Positions 12,717 through 25,951 of a stretch of 64,000 nucleotides of DNA are shown here, piece after piece. The stretch covers positions 66,980,984-67,044,983 of the forward strand of contig OY740769.1 in NCBI GenBank assembly GCA_963513935.1. Direction: 5' to 3'. The first letter of the stretch is position 1, and each line of letters opens with the position of its first letter. The notes under the pieces are model-generated. The model saw only the letters and a list, made by a program, of their open reading frames with translations. It ran no database searches and was not told the DNA's origin. The translations under genes were made by a program, and so were the position numbers. This stretch comes from Aphrophora alni. Lineage: Eukaryota > Arthropoda > Insecta > Hemiptera > Aphrophoridae.

Positions 12717-14778
12717 CCCTGTAACCTGTGAATGTTAAAGATTTTGTAAAAGTTTTGTTTTCTTAAAACAATAATAAAAAAATTATTTTTATACAAAACA
12801 TCATTTTTCTCAGAACGATGCAAAAAATTCATCTATGTAATAAAAAAAAATTTTGAAACGGTTTTGGAGTAAGTATGTTAGAAGTCAAAAAATGAAGTTA
12901 TCAATTTTCAGAAAAAACCTGTATCATCCAAAATCAATAGCTTACCACCTTTTTCTAAGATATGCAAAAGTTTTGTATCATATTTGTGAATATATTTAGA
13001 AGAAAAAAAATTTGATACATTTTCAAAATTTAAAAAATATTTTACGAAAAAAGGTAAAATGATAATTTTTTTCCAAAATTCACAAAAAATAGTAAAATAT
13101 ATTTTATACAGAACTTCTATAAATCATTATATTCAGAAAGGTGCATAAAATTTAGGTGTGTAGTGAAAAAAAAATGTTAGATGTAAAACATTTGGAGTTT
13201 TTGTGTCAAATACCAAAAAATCAAAAAGAAGCGGAGAAGAATTTCACAGAAATGGTAATGTACACCATACAAATAGATTTTTTGGAATTTTTTCAACGAT
13301 TACTAGAGATTTGTAATATATTTGTGAATATATTTAGGGGGGGGGGGGAAATTGTTACATTTTCAAAATTTAAAAAATTGTTTTACGGAAAAAGGTAAAT
13401 TTATCCTTTTTTTTCAAAAAATCACCAAAAATAGTAATATTTATGGAAAACCAACTTCTATATATTATTATATTCAGAACAGTTCATAGAATTTAGTAAT
13501 GTAATGAAACAAAAGTTTGAAAAATAATTTTGGAGTCAGTATGGCAAAGAACAAATAAAACAAACGAAATTCGAAGGCTAAATTTTCCATGAAAGTCCAA
13601 TTGAGGATAGATATAATTGTTTTACTTTTTTTTCAAGATTTAAAACAATTTCTAGTATAAATGTGAATAACTATTGGTAAAAAAAAAATGAAATTCTAAA
13701 TTTTCAAAATAAAAATAAAGATTTTCCCTAAAAAGTGATACTCTGACGGTTGAGGTTAGGTTTGACACCTCGACCATTTAGGCGTAATTAGTAACTTTCA
13801 AAACTAGGCCTAAGACAAAATCATTAGATTTCACTAAGAAAATATACTTTACAAAGAATAACACACATATTCACTTGTATAATCATATAAAACAGTCAAT
13901 ATAAGAAAATTTGGTTATAGCCTAGATATAAAATTTACCTTTTAGGTTATTCCAAATATAAACCGTTTACAAACTAGAAATTCACTCAAAAACATAAACT
14001 TTAGAAATAAAAACATATATTGAAACTTGTATACACAATTTATATACAATTTGTACACACAAACCTAAATAATTACAGAAATATAAAATCCCAAAACAAA
14101 GCGCCACACCCTTTCCGTTTAATTTTATTTCACGGACTCGCGTAAGAATGCCTATGTTCCGACTTGGAAAAAAGCAACTGAAAATAACTGTACGGTATAT
14201 CAAGTTCTACCAACTTATAGAATGAAATCTCCTCTACAACATACTATAAAGAACGATTACAAAATATCGAAACAAAAATCGATTATGTTATTTAGTAAAC
14301 TGCACCGAATCCCAAGTGAATTTCGATCCGTTAGATTTCTACATTCGTCAAGTAGAAATATCTTGCGATCTGTGAAACGCAGAAAAAATTGTAATCTACG
14401 GTTTGAAAGAGAAAGATGTGATCTATATAACAGTGTTTTGGTCAACCCGTTTGACAGAAAAATAGATTTGTAATCACATGGGAAAAAATGGCGTTGCTTT
14501 TACTAAAAACTGCACAGTTCAAATCTATGATTTTATGCATCAAAAATATGCGAAATTCACCAGTTTTTGGAATATTATTTGTAACGTTATGTGGTAATTT
14601 TTTTTTTTTTGTGATTATGCATCTACGGAACATTACCTTTCCAATGGTATTTTATTTATTGCGATTGGACGATTTAAATGGGTGTAATGTTTAATTGGAA
14701 AATACGTGTTTTAGAGTCGGTGAACTAAACCATGCGTCTACACTCGATCCGAACTCAGGTCTAGTGATGGTTCTAGGG
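12717..14778 (-). mobile_element. non-autonomous piggyBac-type element, copy B
   Basis: TTAA lies at 12713-12716 on the left and at 14779-14782 on the right, with CCCTGTAACC inside the left end and GGTTCTAGGG at the right. Read on the minus strand it follows copy A: the ladder of T-rich repeats, the CTGACGGTTGAGGTTAGG block at 13743, and the ATTCCAAAAACTGGTGAA-like block near 14555-14575. It is about 2.06 kb and has no long open frame. Confidence 0.65.
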
Positions 14779-14892
14779 TTAAGGAAGGTATTATACGATT
14801 TATAAAAAAGCAGATTATTAACTTTAAATTATAAGGAATATTAAAAACACAATTAAATTAAATTGGAAGGAGAAACAAAAACTTTAAATGGA

Positions 14893-15334
14893 AAACAGTT
14901 GTATGTACTGATTAATTTTTTCATAGTCAAAGCATCAATTAATCAATTATGTATGCATGGGACATCTCCAACCAATAAATAAATAATAATAAATAAATAA
15001 ATAATAACTAATGTATAGTTAAATAAATTACTAGAACACTGTGGCGATTGTATATGAACAAGGAAAAAAACCCCAAACCACTTTTATTTTGTGGTTTGGG
15101 GTTTTTTTCCTTGTTCATTCTAATGTATAGTTGATAATAAATAATATGTTGTAAATTATCATTTCTAAATAAATGGTGTATGTACTGATTATTTTTTTCA
15201 TAGTCAAAGTATCAATTATGTAAGCATGGGACAACTCCAATCAATAAATAATAATAATAAATAAATAAGATATAATAATAAATGTATAGTTGATAATAAA
15301 TAATATTTTGTAAATTGTGATTTCTAAATAAATG
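14893..15334 (+). repeat. direct duplication of ~150 bp, first copy interrupted
   Basis: TGTATGTACTGATTA...TTCATAGTCAAAG at about 14903 recurs at about 15179, followed in both copies by GCATGGGACA, CCAA(C/T)CAATAAATAA, TAATGTATAGTT and CATTTCTAAATAAATGGT-like blocks. The first copy is split by an insertion at about 15037-15120 holding a perfect palindrome. The duplication therefore predates the insertion. Confidence 0.7.
15054..15118. repeat. perfect 28-bp-arm palindrome (hairpin)
   Basis: Left arm 15054-15081 and right arm 15091-15118 are exact reverse complements around a 9-base T-rich loop. The arm core is AAGGAAAAAAACCCCAAACC. It is preceded by CACTGTGGCGA at 15037, the same start seen at 7949 and 19940. 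It looks like a small foldback or MITE derivative. Confidence 0.85.
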
Positions 15335-16380
15335 GTACTTGTGAACAACGTATTAAAATTAAGAAAAATATAATTGACAATTTAAATAATAAATACAAAA
15401 GTGAACTGTTGAAAGAAAAAGTGTCATTATAGAAAAATGACAATATTTTTACATAATCCATTTCAACTGAACAAAAAAATAAGTTATTATGTCATATAGT
15501 ATCATCGAACATTCTAGAACAAAGGTGTGTCTTACATATAGCGTGATACTCCAAATAAGGAAGCAAAAGGAGATTCGTTATACTGATTGATAGTCATCGA
15601 ATATTCTAGAACAATAGGCATAATTCCAGGAATTATATCTGGAGGAGGGAATGTAGTGTGTGCATTCCTTCAAGTCAGTCATCACTAGTTTTTCAATACA
15701 TACAGACGTGTAAGACGTACATTGTTTAAAATGAACAGACACAATTAAAAAGTTAGGTTTAAATTTTGACAAACTTGAACTCAAGTATAGCAATAATAAA
15801 AGGAAAAAGTGGTTTGTGTATTAATAAAAAGGTACACGTTTTTAATAAAGTTGAAATACAAATACAGACAAATTATTGAATCGCAAGTAGAATGTAACAT
15901 ACTGGTTTTAATCAGTTTTTAAAAGGGAGAAAGTACAGTTTTCTCAATAAATTTCTTTCACGTAAATATCAAAATGAACAATTTGTAGTATTAAAGATAT
16001 GTTGTAATTATTTGATAAGTTGTTTGATAGTGATTTAAATTTTGTTTGTTTAGAAAACAGTGCATTCAAAGTTAAAATGCTTGGTTAAATAGTAATTTAG
16101 AGTACCTATCTTCTAGCATTGTTGCAGGATTGGAGTACAAAGTACAATAAACGAAGGTAAGAATCCATAACCAAACAATAGGTCATTAAACTTATAAATT
16201 GAAACAATCTATAAAGGTAAGTGTTGTGAAATACATAAAAAAATACAGGAGTTTTTAATTACAAATTACACCTTAAGTTCCTATGAAGTCATAACACATC
16301 TTCTTTACAATTATTAAATGATTATATGAACTAGACAATTTTTTATTAAGTCAGTTTTATTTTCAGTGGATGTTTTCAAA
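15335..16380. other. intronic stretch, little seen
   Basis: No gene recognised. AATAAGGAAGCAAAAGGAGATTCGTTA around 15554-15580 resembles 30342-30369 (in the right part of the DUF7869 element), so a fragment of that element family may lie here. In pieces: AATAAGGAAGCAAA then AGATTCGTTA. Confidence 0.3.
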
Positions 16381-16387
16381 ATTATGA

Positions 16388-16775
16388 AAAACTGATACAG
16401 TGTGACCAATATATTCCATTTTCATGGATTTTATTTTGTGTGCAGGATTTTTCATTTATTTTTTTTTTCATTATTATTATTGTTTGTTTGTAAAACGATT
16501 TTCATTGTTACTTAAAAAAAACCTAAGATAGTACCACTTTTAGTTTGTTGTCAACTTGATACACTGTGACTTTACCGGTCACATATTTTTTAACTGAAAA
16601 ACCAAATTGTTTAATTAAAAAAACTATAAATAAATGTTTCAATTTGCAATTTTATAAATATAATATTATTTGTTCTCAGTTATAATATGAGTTATAATAC
16701 AAATTAACTATAGATTACAATTATGAAGTTATAGGAAGTGTTTAATGTATAATTTCGATACACTGTGACCAATCA
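16388..16775 (+). repeat. three copies of a GATACACTGTGACC motif
   Basis: TGATACAGTGTGACCAAT (about 16391), TGATACACTGTGACTTTACC (about 16556) and CGATACACTGTGACCAATC (about 16756) lie on the same strand 165 and 200 bases apart, with an inverted CCGGTCACA beside the middle copy. They could be the remains of a short tandem unit or element ends; the rest of the units has diverged. Confidence 0.4.
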
Positions 16776-17077
16776 TGTTATTTTTAGAGTGCGACTGATG
16801 GAGAGTTAATAAAGTTTTTTTACATTCATAGTGTATATAGTTATATAGTGTATACTGACAACAACCACTACCTTTCCAAACATTATAGCGAGTATTTCTG
16901 TACTGTTCTCAAAGTTTTGAGTTATAATGATCAAAATTTAAGTACATAACCCCAGATTTTAAAAGCCCAACATATAAAATTCTAATAAAAATCAGTATCA
17001 GCCATTTTTGGGCTCTACCGTCCATTACATTTAGACAGAACTACAGACAAGTTAAAAAAATAACCTTTGAACTTTAA

Positions 17078-17713
<636 letters not shown>

Positions 17714-17827
17714 ATAAACAAAAATTTCCAACTTTTGAACAAAAAAATTTTTGTTTTCATTCTATCATAAAGTATTTTTCTTTGTAGTCTACAAAAAGCT
17801 AAATGTATTATTAAATCTCTAACAAAC

Positions 17828-18071
17828 CTTAAAATAATTAGTGTTTTCAATTGCGTGTTGATTCTTGTTATAAATGTGAATCGTGCTTCCTTGAAATCCA
17901 AGACATGTCGTTCCGTCAAATTCCACAAAATTTGAAATAATGTGCATATTTGGATGGTACATTTTTTCTAACTCTAGTGTTTTAAGAACTATATTTCCAA
18001 ATCCAGCAGAAAATACAAGGACTGGAACGTTACATTCAAATAGCCTCAACAAAGCTTCAGCACAGCCGTCT
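17828..18071 (-). CDS. NT5C3: cytosolic 5'-nucleotidase III, exon 4 (HAD motif II)
   Basis: A 244-bp exon with a GGTTTACAG acceptor and an AAG|GTTTGT donor on the minus strand. The first base completes an Arg codon with AG from the previous exon; then 81 codons follow and end in phase 0. VPVLVFSAGFGN holds the HAD motif II serine (predicted residue 163). MYHPNMHIISNFVEFD and IHIYNKN are family blocks that follow it. In the known structure of the family this part contributes the substrate-binding and motif III region. Neighbouring exons join without breaking the frame, and no stop or frameshift is present. Confidence 0.95.
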
Positions 18072-19499
18072 CTGTAAACCAAATTAAAAGTTATTATACT
18101 TGGTAGCTACACTACATTCTCTGATCAAAAATGTTTAAAGATTTGAAACAATACTATGAATGACCAACAAAATTTACAATTGCTGTAATTGTCTGCTACA
18201 GAAAAATCTCATTTTTTTGTGATGTGAAATGATGTTGGGTGTTCTTTATGGTTTCCACTTGCTCTGATGATCATATTAATAAAAATGCTGTGATGAGCCT
18301 CAAACATTTTTCTTTTAAAATAAAATATCACTCATTTTGCTATACTTGTAAGATACTCTGCTACAAATAGGTCTTGTGGCTCTTCGTATTTAAATACTGA
18401 TATAATGGACTCAATTACTCTGATACGGTTGCTCTTATTGGCCAGGTATAATGGAATGAATGAAGTGTACAATTTCCATAATGTAATGCGAACAACATCA
18501 GTAATGTGACAAAATTAGGTTTCTTTACTTTGTGATTAAGAAGAGTTTTTATTTAATTTAATTATTAACAGAAATAGTAACATAGGATACAGTCCACTTT
18601 TTCTTTATTCACATATATACTGCTGTAGAAAGGAAGAGAATTCAGATCGAGCTGGCGCTTTCAATATTGGTCTGACTTATCAGTTATAGCAATTAGCTCC
18701 TTATCACACCAGTTGTTTAGCAGCCAATTTAGTAACCTCGCTCAATCAAAAATATCCACACAGTACGAAGTTAAGGTACTGGATGGTCAGTTTGAATCTG
18801 AACACCACCACAGACAATCGCAGAGATCAATTGAGTTTTCCCCCCTCTCAGGTATGAGTTGCTGCACCCAGTGAGGACACATCTTTCATAGTTGTTTCCA
18901 ATGCTGTTGCTAGTTCTATCAACTTCCACCCACCTTTTGTTTAAGCTCTTTAAATTTCTATTTTCCAGTAATTTTTACTGAAAAAAATTGGGTGAAGATG
19001 GTCACTCATTAACTTTATTAAGTCTTTAAATGTTTTCAAAGAAGAAATGTTTTATGTATACAAAGATCATAGAGTAAGCTATAAGCCTCACTTCCTCTTT
19101 AAATAAGTGGTACTTTTGTTATTTGAAATGTTACAATTAAATATAGTTCTAGACTATTGTTTCCAACTATCATGCACATTAAATTTAGCTATATTCCAGT
19201 TACCCCATTGGTACCATTACTTTTCTTCAGCCGTATTTGTTCTTATCTTCATTAACTAATTTTACTTTAGCTAAGTAATATTATTGTTCTTAGCTAAAAT
19301 TTAAGTTTCTGGTAGTTTCATCTTTAGTTAAACAGCACATTTTCATTTTCAATATGGATCCTTTATTTTTATCCTCATCACCAACTTTGGAACCGTATGT
19401 TTTTAGGTGAGGAAATATAATTATTATTATGCTGTTTTATCTTACTCATTTTATTTAACTTTTAACATTGTGATGTAAGTAGATCTTACACAGCACATT

Positions 19500-19655
19500 G
19501 ATAATGGGCTACACATTGTTTACAAGCATAACAGGAAGTTGATATACATCACATATATAATAGGCTACCCATGACTTACAAGCATAACAGGAAGATCATA
19601 CAGATAACATAGATTATGGGCTACACATTGCTTACAAGCATAACAGGAAGACAAG
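19500..19655 (+). repeat. three-unit tandem repeat, ~58 bp period
   Basis: The core ACAAGCATAACAGGAAG occurs three times (about 19519, 19577 and 19635). Each is preceded by a TGGGCTACACATTG-like block and the copies are separated by variable TATA/CAT-rich sequence. Copies are clearly related but diverged. No coding function is apparent. Confidence 0.75.
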
Positions 19656-19936
19656 CACACAGAGAGATCTCAGATTATGTCATCTGAGATTAACTTAGTA
19701 TATTGACTTTTGGTCTACAATATTAACTAAATATATTACATGTTCCATTAACAAATAGTAAAGGCTAATAGTTCAGTCTATGGCAACTAAAAACAATACA
19801 TTAGGTTTTTGAAGCAGAGAACTTAAATCCTGTCAATCTTATAATAAGTTGAATGGTTCTTTGGGTGGCTACCATACTTCGAGTAGCCACATATGTAGCA
19901 AAATGTCAACAAATAAAGAATAGATACAATCTTTTT

Positions 19937-20000
19937 GAGCACTGTGGTGAATTCACAATAATGGTTTGAATATACCCCTAACCACAATTACTAGGAACAA
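19937..20000 (+). repeat. CACTGTGGTGA repeat end, copy 3
   Basis: GAGCACTGTGGTGAATTCA followed by CAATAATGG and then AACCAC. It aligns with the starts at 7946 and 15035. No opposite end was identified. Confidence 0.35.
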
Positions 20001-20379
20001 TAAATAAAACAATTATTGTACTTTATTTTGTTTATTCCTCTAAGAATAAAGAATAAATAAAGAATAGTAGACAGAGCACTACACATGAGAGGTAATTCTG
20101 TTGATTGCCAACATCAAACATGGACATACTCAGCTCACTACTCTGAGGGACACCATACTTTAAATGAAAATTATCTGATAAATTAACTCCAAAATACACT
20201 CTGGAATATCTGTTTCTAACAAAGTTTAGTATAAATAAAAATATATTATCATTTATACCCTATTATTTAAAAGTATTCAGAATTCATCTTCTCAAGGCCA
20301 TATCATAGGCCTTTTCATGGGGGGAAAAAACAAAAAAACTGCAACCAGTGTCTGACGCAAGAAAATGCCATTTTTAATG

Positions 20380-20960
20380 GCAGACTCTAATGATATCACG
20401 TCTAGTCACGTCAGTCTAAAGCCACGTTATAGGCTGAGTTACAGCGGAGTCTGGAGAAATTCACATATGGGGCATGCCAGAATTACAGAAAAAACTGGGC
20501 ACCTGATTTTAAGTATGGGTACCGATAAGATAGAAACCAGATACTCGTTTTCAAAACCTTTTGAAGTTACATTGATCCATGGGGATGAAAATCGAGTTCT
20601 AGGAAACACAGGAAATCTAGTGTGGTATACCGACGGTTCAAAGACAATGGTAGGTACTGTTGCCGGGGTATATGAGCTGAGATCGGGGTTGAAACGTTTG
20701 TTTATCTTGGAACAATATGCTACAGTTTTTCAGGCCAAGATTATGGCCATAAATGACTGTATGTAGGAAAATCTGAAGCAGGACTCATGGATATACAGAT
20801 AGTCAGGCTACAATTATTGCAGTTGCAGGAAATACCATAAAAACTAGGATAGTGTGGAAATGCCGGGAGAACCTCAATGCTTTATTTCTATATTGTTACT
20901 TACGTCAAGCAGTCTATTTTGGATATTTCCTTTGTTACAGCTGTTTCGGTACTATCATAC
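20380..20960 (+). pseudogene. LINE RNase H domain fragment
   Basis: The plus-strand frame is open to 20763, then broken. VWYTDGSK at 20620-20643 contains the first RNase H aspartate. GLKRLFILEQYATVFQAKI then aligns with the QAEI block, with the catalytic Glu read as Lys. After a stop, a frame near 20800 gives a Ser/Asp-Ser-Gln-Ala-Thr-like run. The upstream part, with LKPRYRLSYSGVWRNS, may be the linker from RT to RNase H. It is a different copy, and probably a different family, from the LINE at 4440-5640. Confidence 0.65.
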
Positions 20961-21076
20961 AACAAAACACTATTAGACAACAAAACATTTTGAACATGTA
21001 AACACTAATACACAATGCACAAAAACAGAATACGAATTGGTACTACCGAATTACCGTAAACGTAAAATTTAAAATA

Positions 21077-22172
21077 ATGTTTATACGGCCACTATCCAAA
21101 TGTTTTTCAAGAATACTAGCAGAAATCTTTCTTCAAGAAATAGAAAAACAATATATATTGAACACCAACAACAAATTCCATAAACAAATAATATATTACT
21201 ACAGATACGTTGATGACATAATCTGTATGTTCAACAGTACCAGGAGACAACTGGCCAACTTCAATAAATATTTAAAGAATATCCATCCTTCATTCACTTT
21301 CACCTTTGAATTAGAAAACAATAACCAATTAAATTACTTAGATCTCACCATCACCAAAACGGATGCTAAACCCAACTTCAAGATATACAGGAAACCAACG
21401 CAAACAAACCATACCATCCATTCCACATCTAACCATCCACAATCCCATAAAATGGCTGCTTTTAACAGTTATGTCCACAGAGCACTCTCAATATCCATGA
21501 ACACAGCAGATCTCAATGATGAAATTAACATTATTAAACAGATGGCAACAGCAATGGATACAAAGCTTCCATTGTGGATAATTGTGTCCGAAAACACAAA
21601 TTAAATACTATAAAAATTCAAAACCATTAAATTCTGGAAAAGATTTAGGAAAACCAAAATTCGTGTCAATGAAATACAGCAGCCATCTTGAACATCCTAT
21701 TCATAACATCTTTAGAAAAATAGGATTTAAAATATCATACCAAACTTCTGGAAGTCTGAACCACATCTTTAAATCATACAATAATATAACAATTGACCCC
21801 TACACAAAATAAGGTATATATAAATTACACTGTGACAGTTGCAATAAACAGTATATTGGTCAAAGAAGAAGGAGTTTTAAAACCAGATTTAAAGAACATT
21901 TGCCTCATAACAACATATCCAAAGTCAGCTCCAAGTATGCCGAACACCTAGTAGACTATGACCATAAATACACTAACATTGAGGAAAATCTAGATATACT
22001 TCACATATTAAATAAAGGCAGAACCATGGATGTATTAGAGGAATATCAAATTTACAAACATTTCAAAATCATCCCGGAGAGTTTATTGAATGAAAAACAA
22101 AATTTTGCGCCCAACTGTTTGTATGATACTCTAGCCATCCTAGATAACAATATCAAAGTCAACAAGATCTAA
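21077..22172 (+). pseudogene. Penelope-like element 1: RT plus GIY-YIG
   Basis: The first part (21077-21560) reads through the RT palm: ILAEIFLQEIE, then YYYRYVDDIICMF with the YVDD catalytic motif, then NYLDLTITKTD and FKIYRKPTQTNHTIHSTSNH, typical of Penelope-like elements. A frameshift occurs near 21560 and a stop near 21810. GIYKLHCDSCNKQYIGQ at 21813-21863 is the GIY-YIG endonuclease start, followed by RFKEHLPHNN, and the C-terminal part runs to 22172. The 5' RT region is missing and the start of the fragment is damaged. It is a dead 5'-truncated copy, closely related to the copy at 38943-39918. Confidence 0.9.
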
Positions 22173-22689
22173 CGTACTGTTAATTGGGGCTGCCCTAATT
22201 AAGTATTTGTGTTCTAGACAGTTAAATCAGAAGCCTCTTCAGAGTGCTAAAGTGTCCGTTTGGTGTGAACTATCCAAAATGGGGATAGTAGGTCCATTTT
22301 TTTTTTTAGAAAATAGCACTAAAGTTACTATTTAGATATCTACTATTTAGAAAAGCTCCGCAAATTTCAGATATCACAGCTTTGAGATTTAAACGTTGAC
22401 ATGGAGTAAACGTGGTCATAGCAAGAGACTCTATGGGTATTGTAAAACAAATGTTTCCCCATCATGTCATCTCAGACTTTGGTGACATCCACTGGCCTGC
22501 TCGATCACCATCTTTCAGAAGTGATATTCCGTACATGAACAGTATTATTTTTAAAATTTTGAACTACATGTTTGAGATTGGGTAAACTATAGAATTCATT
22601 AATGTAAATTTAAAACCTAAATTATTATGTTAACAATCTTAAAAGTTTTATTTATTTCAAAAGTGACCATTCTTTTTACGCTATCTTGT

Positions 22690-23380
22690 ACAACAAGGAA
22701 TAAGGAGTAGGATAGAGGTAGAGAAAAATAGGATTGGAAACACATTATCAAGAATAGATTATTTTCTGGAAAGGAGTAATAATATCAAGAAACGTAGCTA
22801 TGAAATTGACGAAAGATGAAATGGTAAGAAAACTTGGTGCAGATTTTAATAGAATTATTGAAGATGCGATCAGGGTATAAGGAATAAAGACAATGAAAGA
22901 AATGGAGAGGCTATTAAGATCGTGGTACTTCCAAGAAAATAATGAATCTATAAGAGGAACTAGTATAGAGAGAGAAGTAATAGGGGTTACAGTAATAGAC
23001 AGGAAAAAAGAAAATCTACAAAATAGAAATTATTTTAGGCCTACTTCAAATAACCAATTTAATAGAAGATATAAACAAGACAGGAAGAAAACTACATAAA
23101 TAGGTCATGATAAAACAATAATAATAAATACAGTGAAAATCAAAAAAGGGGAAATATTCTATTCCAAATGAACCAAGGATTTAAAGCAAAAGGAACAGAG
23201 GACAGAAATAAAATAAAATTCCAACCAAATAATCAGAGAAAGAGAATAATAGAAAGAATGAAGAATAGAGAAATAAATAGAAGAATTGGAAATAATAGAA
23301 TGGCATGTAATGTTGGTGAATTAATGTGGAGGATTTATCTACCATAGTAACAGGAATAACACAGATTTTAAAATCCAAGA
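22690..23380 (+). pseudogene. LTR-retrotransposon gag remnant
   Basis: Plus-strand readings include TKDEMVRKLGADFNRIIEDA near 22803, then IKTMKEMERLLRSW and RNYFRPTSNNQFNRRYKQD. Near 23300 a damaged zinc-knuckle-like CNVGEL...MW reading appears in place of the CxxCGExGH pattern. The basic, Asn/Arg-rich profile between a helical capsid-like part and a knuckle is that of Ty3/Gypsy-type gag. No pol domain follows, since copy C of the piggyBac-type family begins at 23473. Assignment is by profile, not by alignment. Confidence 0.5.
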
Positions 23381-23472
23381 AGAAAATTGAAATCGGAAAG
23401 GAATCCTATAGTAAATATGTTAACTAAAATAAATAATGGAATAAAAAATGTCAATATTTGGAACAATATTAA

Positions 23473-25951
23473 CCCTCCAAATGTTAAAGACCCAAAACCG
23501 TACCCATTCTCCCGGACAAGTTGGCTATAAAACGCATATTTTGCAATTCAACTTTTCGCCCACTTAGAATCGTCCTATTGCAATAAAAAAAATAGTGTTG
23601 GAAAGCTAATGTTCCGTAGATGCATATCATGCAAAAAAAATACCACAAAACGTTATAAATAATATTCCAAAAATTGGCAAAGTTCGCATATTTTTTATGC
23701 GAAACGTCCAAGTTTTACGTTAACAAGTTTTAAACAAAACATTCGTCTCGTTTGTCAATTATTCCTATTTCGAAATTTCAATCTGTCACATCTGACGTAA
23801 CACTGCTTGATAGATCGCATCTTTCTCTTCAAAACCGTGTTTTTCAAATGTTTCCAACTAGTATAGTTTTTATTATATAAAAATTAAACCAAATCAAGAA
23901 TTTTAACGCTATTTTACACGCTAAAAATTACATTTTTTGCAATTCAACTTTTATCCTAGTAGATATTATATTATCGAAATGTATTCTATACCATTGAAAA
24001 GGTAATCTTTCAATCTTTCATAACCAAGTTTAGAAAATTTTATGTAGCGTGTAGTAGAGAAATAAGACTAGACTGAAGTTTACCTTGTTAGCGCTAGATT
24101 GCGACAGTTTCTCGCGGAGAGTTTTATATAGAAAATATCACCTATATGTTCATATATTTTTTCGAAATGGTAAAACTTGTCCAAATGTTACAAGTTGACA
24201 ATATTATATAGTAATTTTCTTCCTCTTTCGAACTATGAAGACGAAATCATCCTAATTTATATACTTTACGAGTTATATCCATTCTAGGAAATGATCCTCT
24301 GAACTTTCAGACCGGTTTGCGATATTCAGTATCTAGACAGTCTTGAAGAATCCGATCTTTATTTTTATACAATCTTGTCGTTTTTGATATAACTGTAAAG
24401 AGGAGGTTTCAATGTTTAACCTTGTATTTGAAACACATCTGTACAAGGAAAAATACAAAGGCTGTGGTACTTTATAAAACTTAGAATAACCGCAAATTTG
24501 TTACTTCGATCTCGCAAGATTTTTGCCGATGTGGAAATTTCAATGTGCAATAGCTTTGTGTTTTTATAGTGAATATAAGTTTCATTAAGTGATTTTTTTA
24601 TTATAATTTGTTTATACAACTTAAAATAAATGTGTCAATGTTTGTAGAGTGTAGTTATGAGTGATAATTCATATTTTCGGCCTAGTCTAGCCAAATCTAG
24701 TACTAGTCAGGCCTAGTTCTAGATTTGCTATTGGAACTTTTAGTTTCAAGAAACCATTTATTTATTATAATATGTATATACATAATATATAAATGTATAT
24801 ACAACTTATAATAAATGTGTCAATGTTTGTAGAGTGTATTTATTAGTGATATTTCATATTTTTGGTTTTTTTTTTCACAGCCCTAACCTCAACGTCTAGG
24901 CTATTGTGAAGGTAGATTTTTATCATAAATGACCCATGTCTAATGAAAATTTTCAAAATAGATTTTTCTTTTTAGCAACTTTTATCCACAAATATATTAC
25001 AAATATGTTGTAACTGTTGAAAATATTAAAAAAAAATTTTTGTAGGATTTACATTACCATTTCTGTGAAATTCTTGCCTGCGCTACTCTCGGATTTTTTG
25101 GTATTTCACATATAAACTCCAAATGTTTTACATCTAACTTTTTTTCCACTAGACAGCTAAATTATATGCACCTTTCTAAATATAATAATATATAGAATTT
25201 GTGTTTTCCATACATATTATTATTTTTGGTAAATTTTTGAAAAGAAAAGAATAAAGTTACCTTTTTTTAAAAAAATGGTAATTTTTTTTTGAAAATGTAA
25301 CAAATGTTTTTTTTTCTCTTCTAAATATATTCACAAATATATTACAAACCTGTTTTAATAATTGAAAAAATTCCAAAAATTTTTTTTATTATGGTGTACA
25401 TTACCATTTCTGTGAAATTCTTGCCTACGCCACTTTCCGATTTTTGGCCATTTTACATAAAAACTACAAATGTTTTACATCTAACTTTTTTTTTCACTAC
25501 ACACCTAAAATCTATGCACCTTTCTGAATATAATGACTTATAGAAGTTCTGTATAAAATATATTTTACTATTTTTAATGTTTTTTTGAAAAAATAAAGTG
25601 AAAATTCAGTTTTTACGTAAAATATTTTTTTAAATTTTAAAAATAAAACTTTTTTTTTTTTCCCTAAATATATTCACAAATAGTACACAAAACTTTTGTA
25701 TATCTTAGAAAAAGGTGGTAAGCTTTTGATTTTGGATGAATCAGCTTTTTCTTGAAAAATGATAACGTCGTTTTTGACATGTAACATACTTACTCCAAAA
25801 CCGTTACAAAATTTTTTTTTTTTTTACATAGATGAATTCTATGCATCTTTCTGAGAAAAATGATGTCTTATAAGTTAGGTTTTGTGTAAAATTAATATTT
25901 TTTATTAATTTTTTAAGAAAATAAAACCTTTAACATTGAACAGTTGGAGGG
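23473..25951 (+). mobile_element. non-autonomous piggyBac-type element, copy C
   Basis: A complete copy with intact TTAA on both sides (23469-23472 and 25952-25955). It starts CCCTCCAAATGTTAAAG and ends CAGTTGGAGGG, so CCCTCCAA/TTGGAGGG form short inverted ends. It is 2479 bp long. Internal blocks match copies A, B and D. The 3' half is a ladder of repeated T-rich units with a recurrent TTTTACATCTAAC(T/A)TTTTT block (about 25125, 25475). It has no convincing coding frame. Confidence 0.75.

Noticed and set aside
20925..20965. GAAACAGCTGTAAC on the minus strand, upstream of Penelope-like element 1, as a hammerhead
   Set aside because: The GAAAC box is present and resembles the motif at 38.7 kb, but no CUGANGA box or stem II precedes it, and the strand is opposite to the element.
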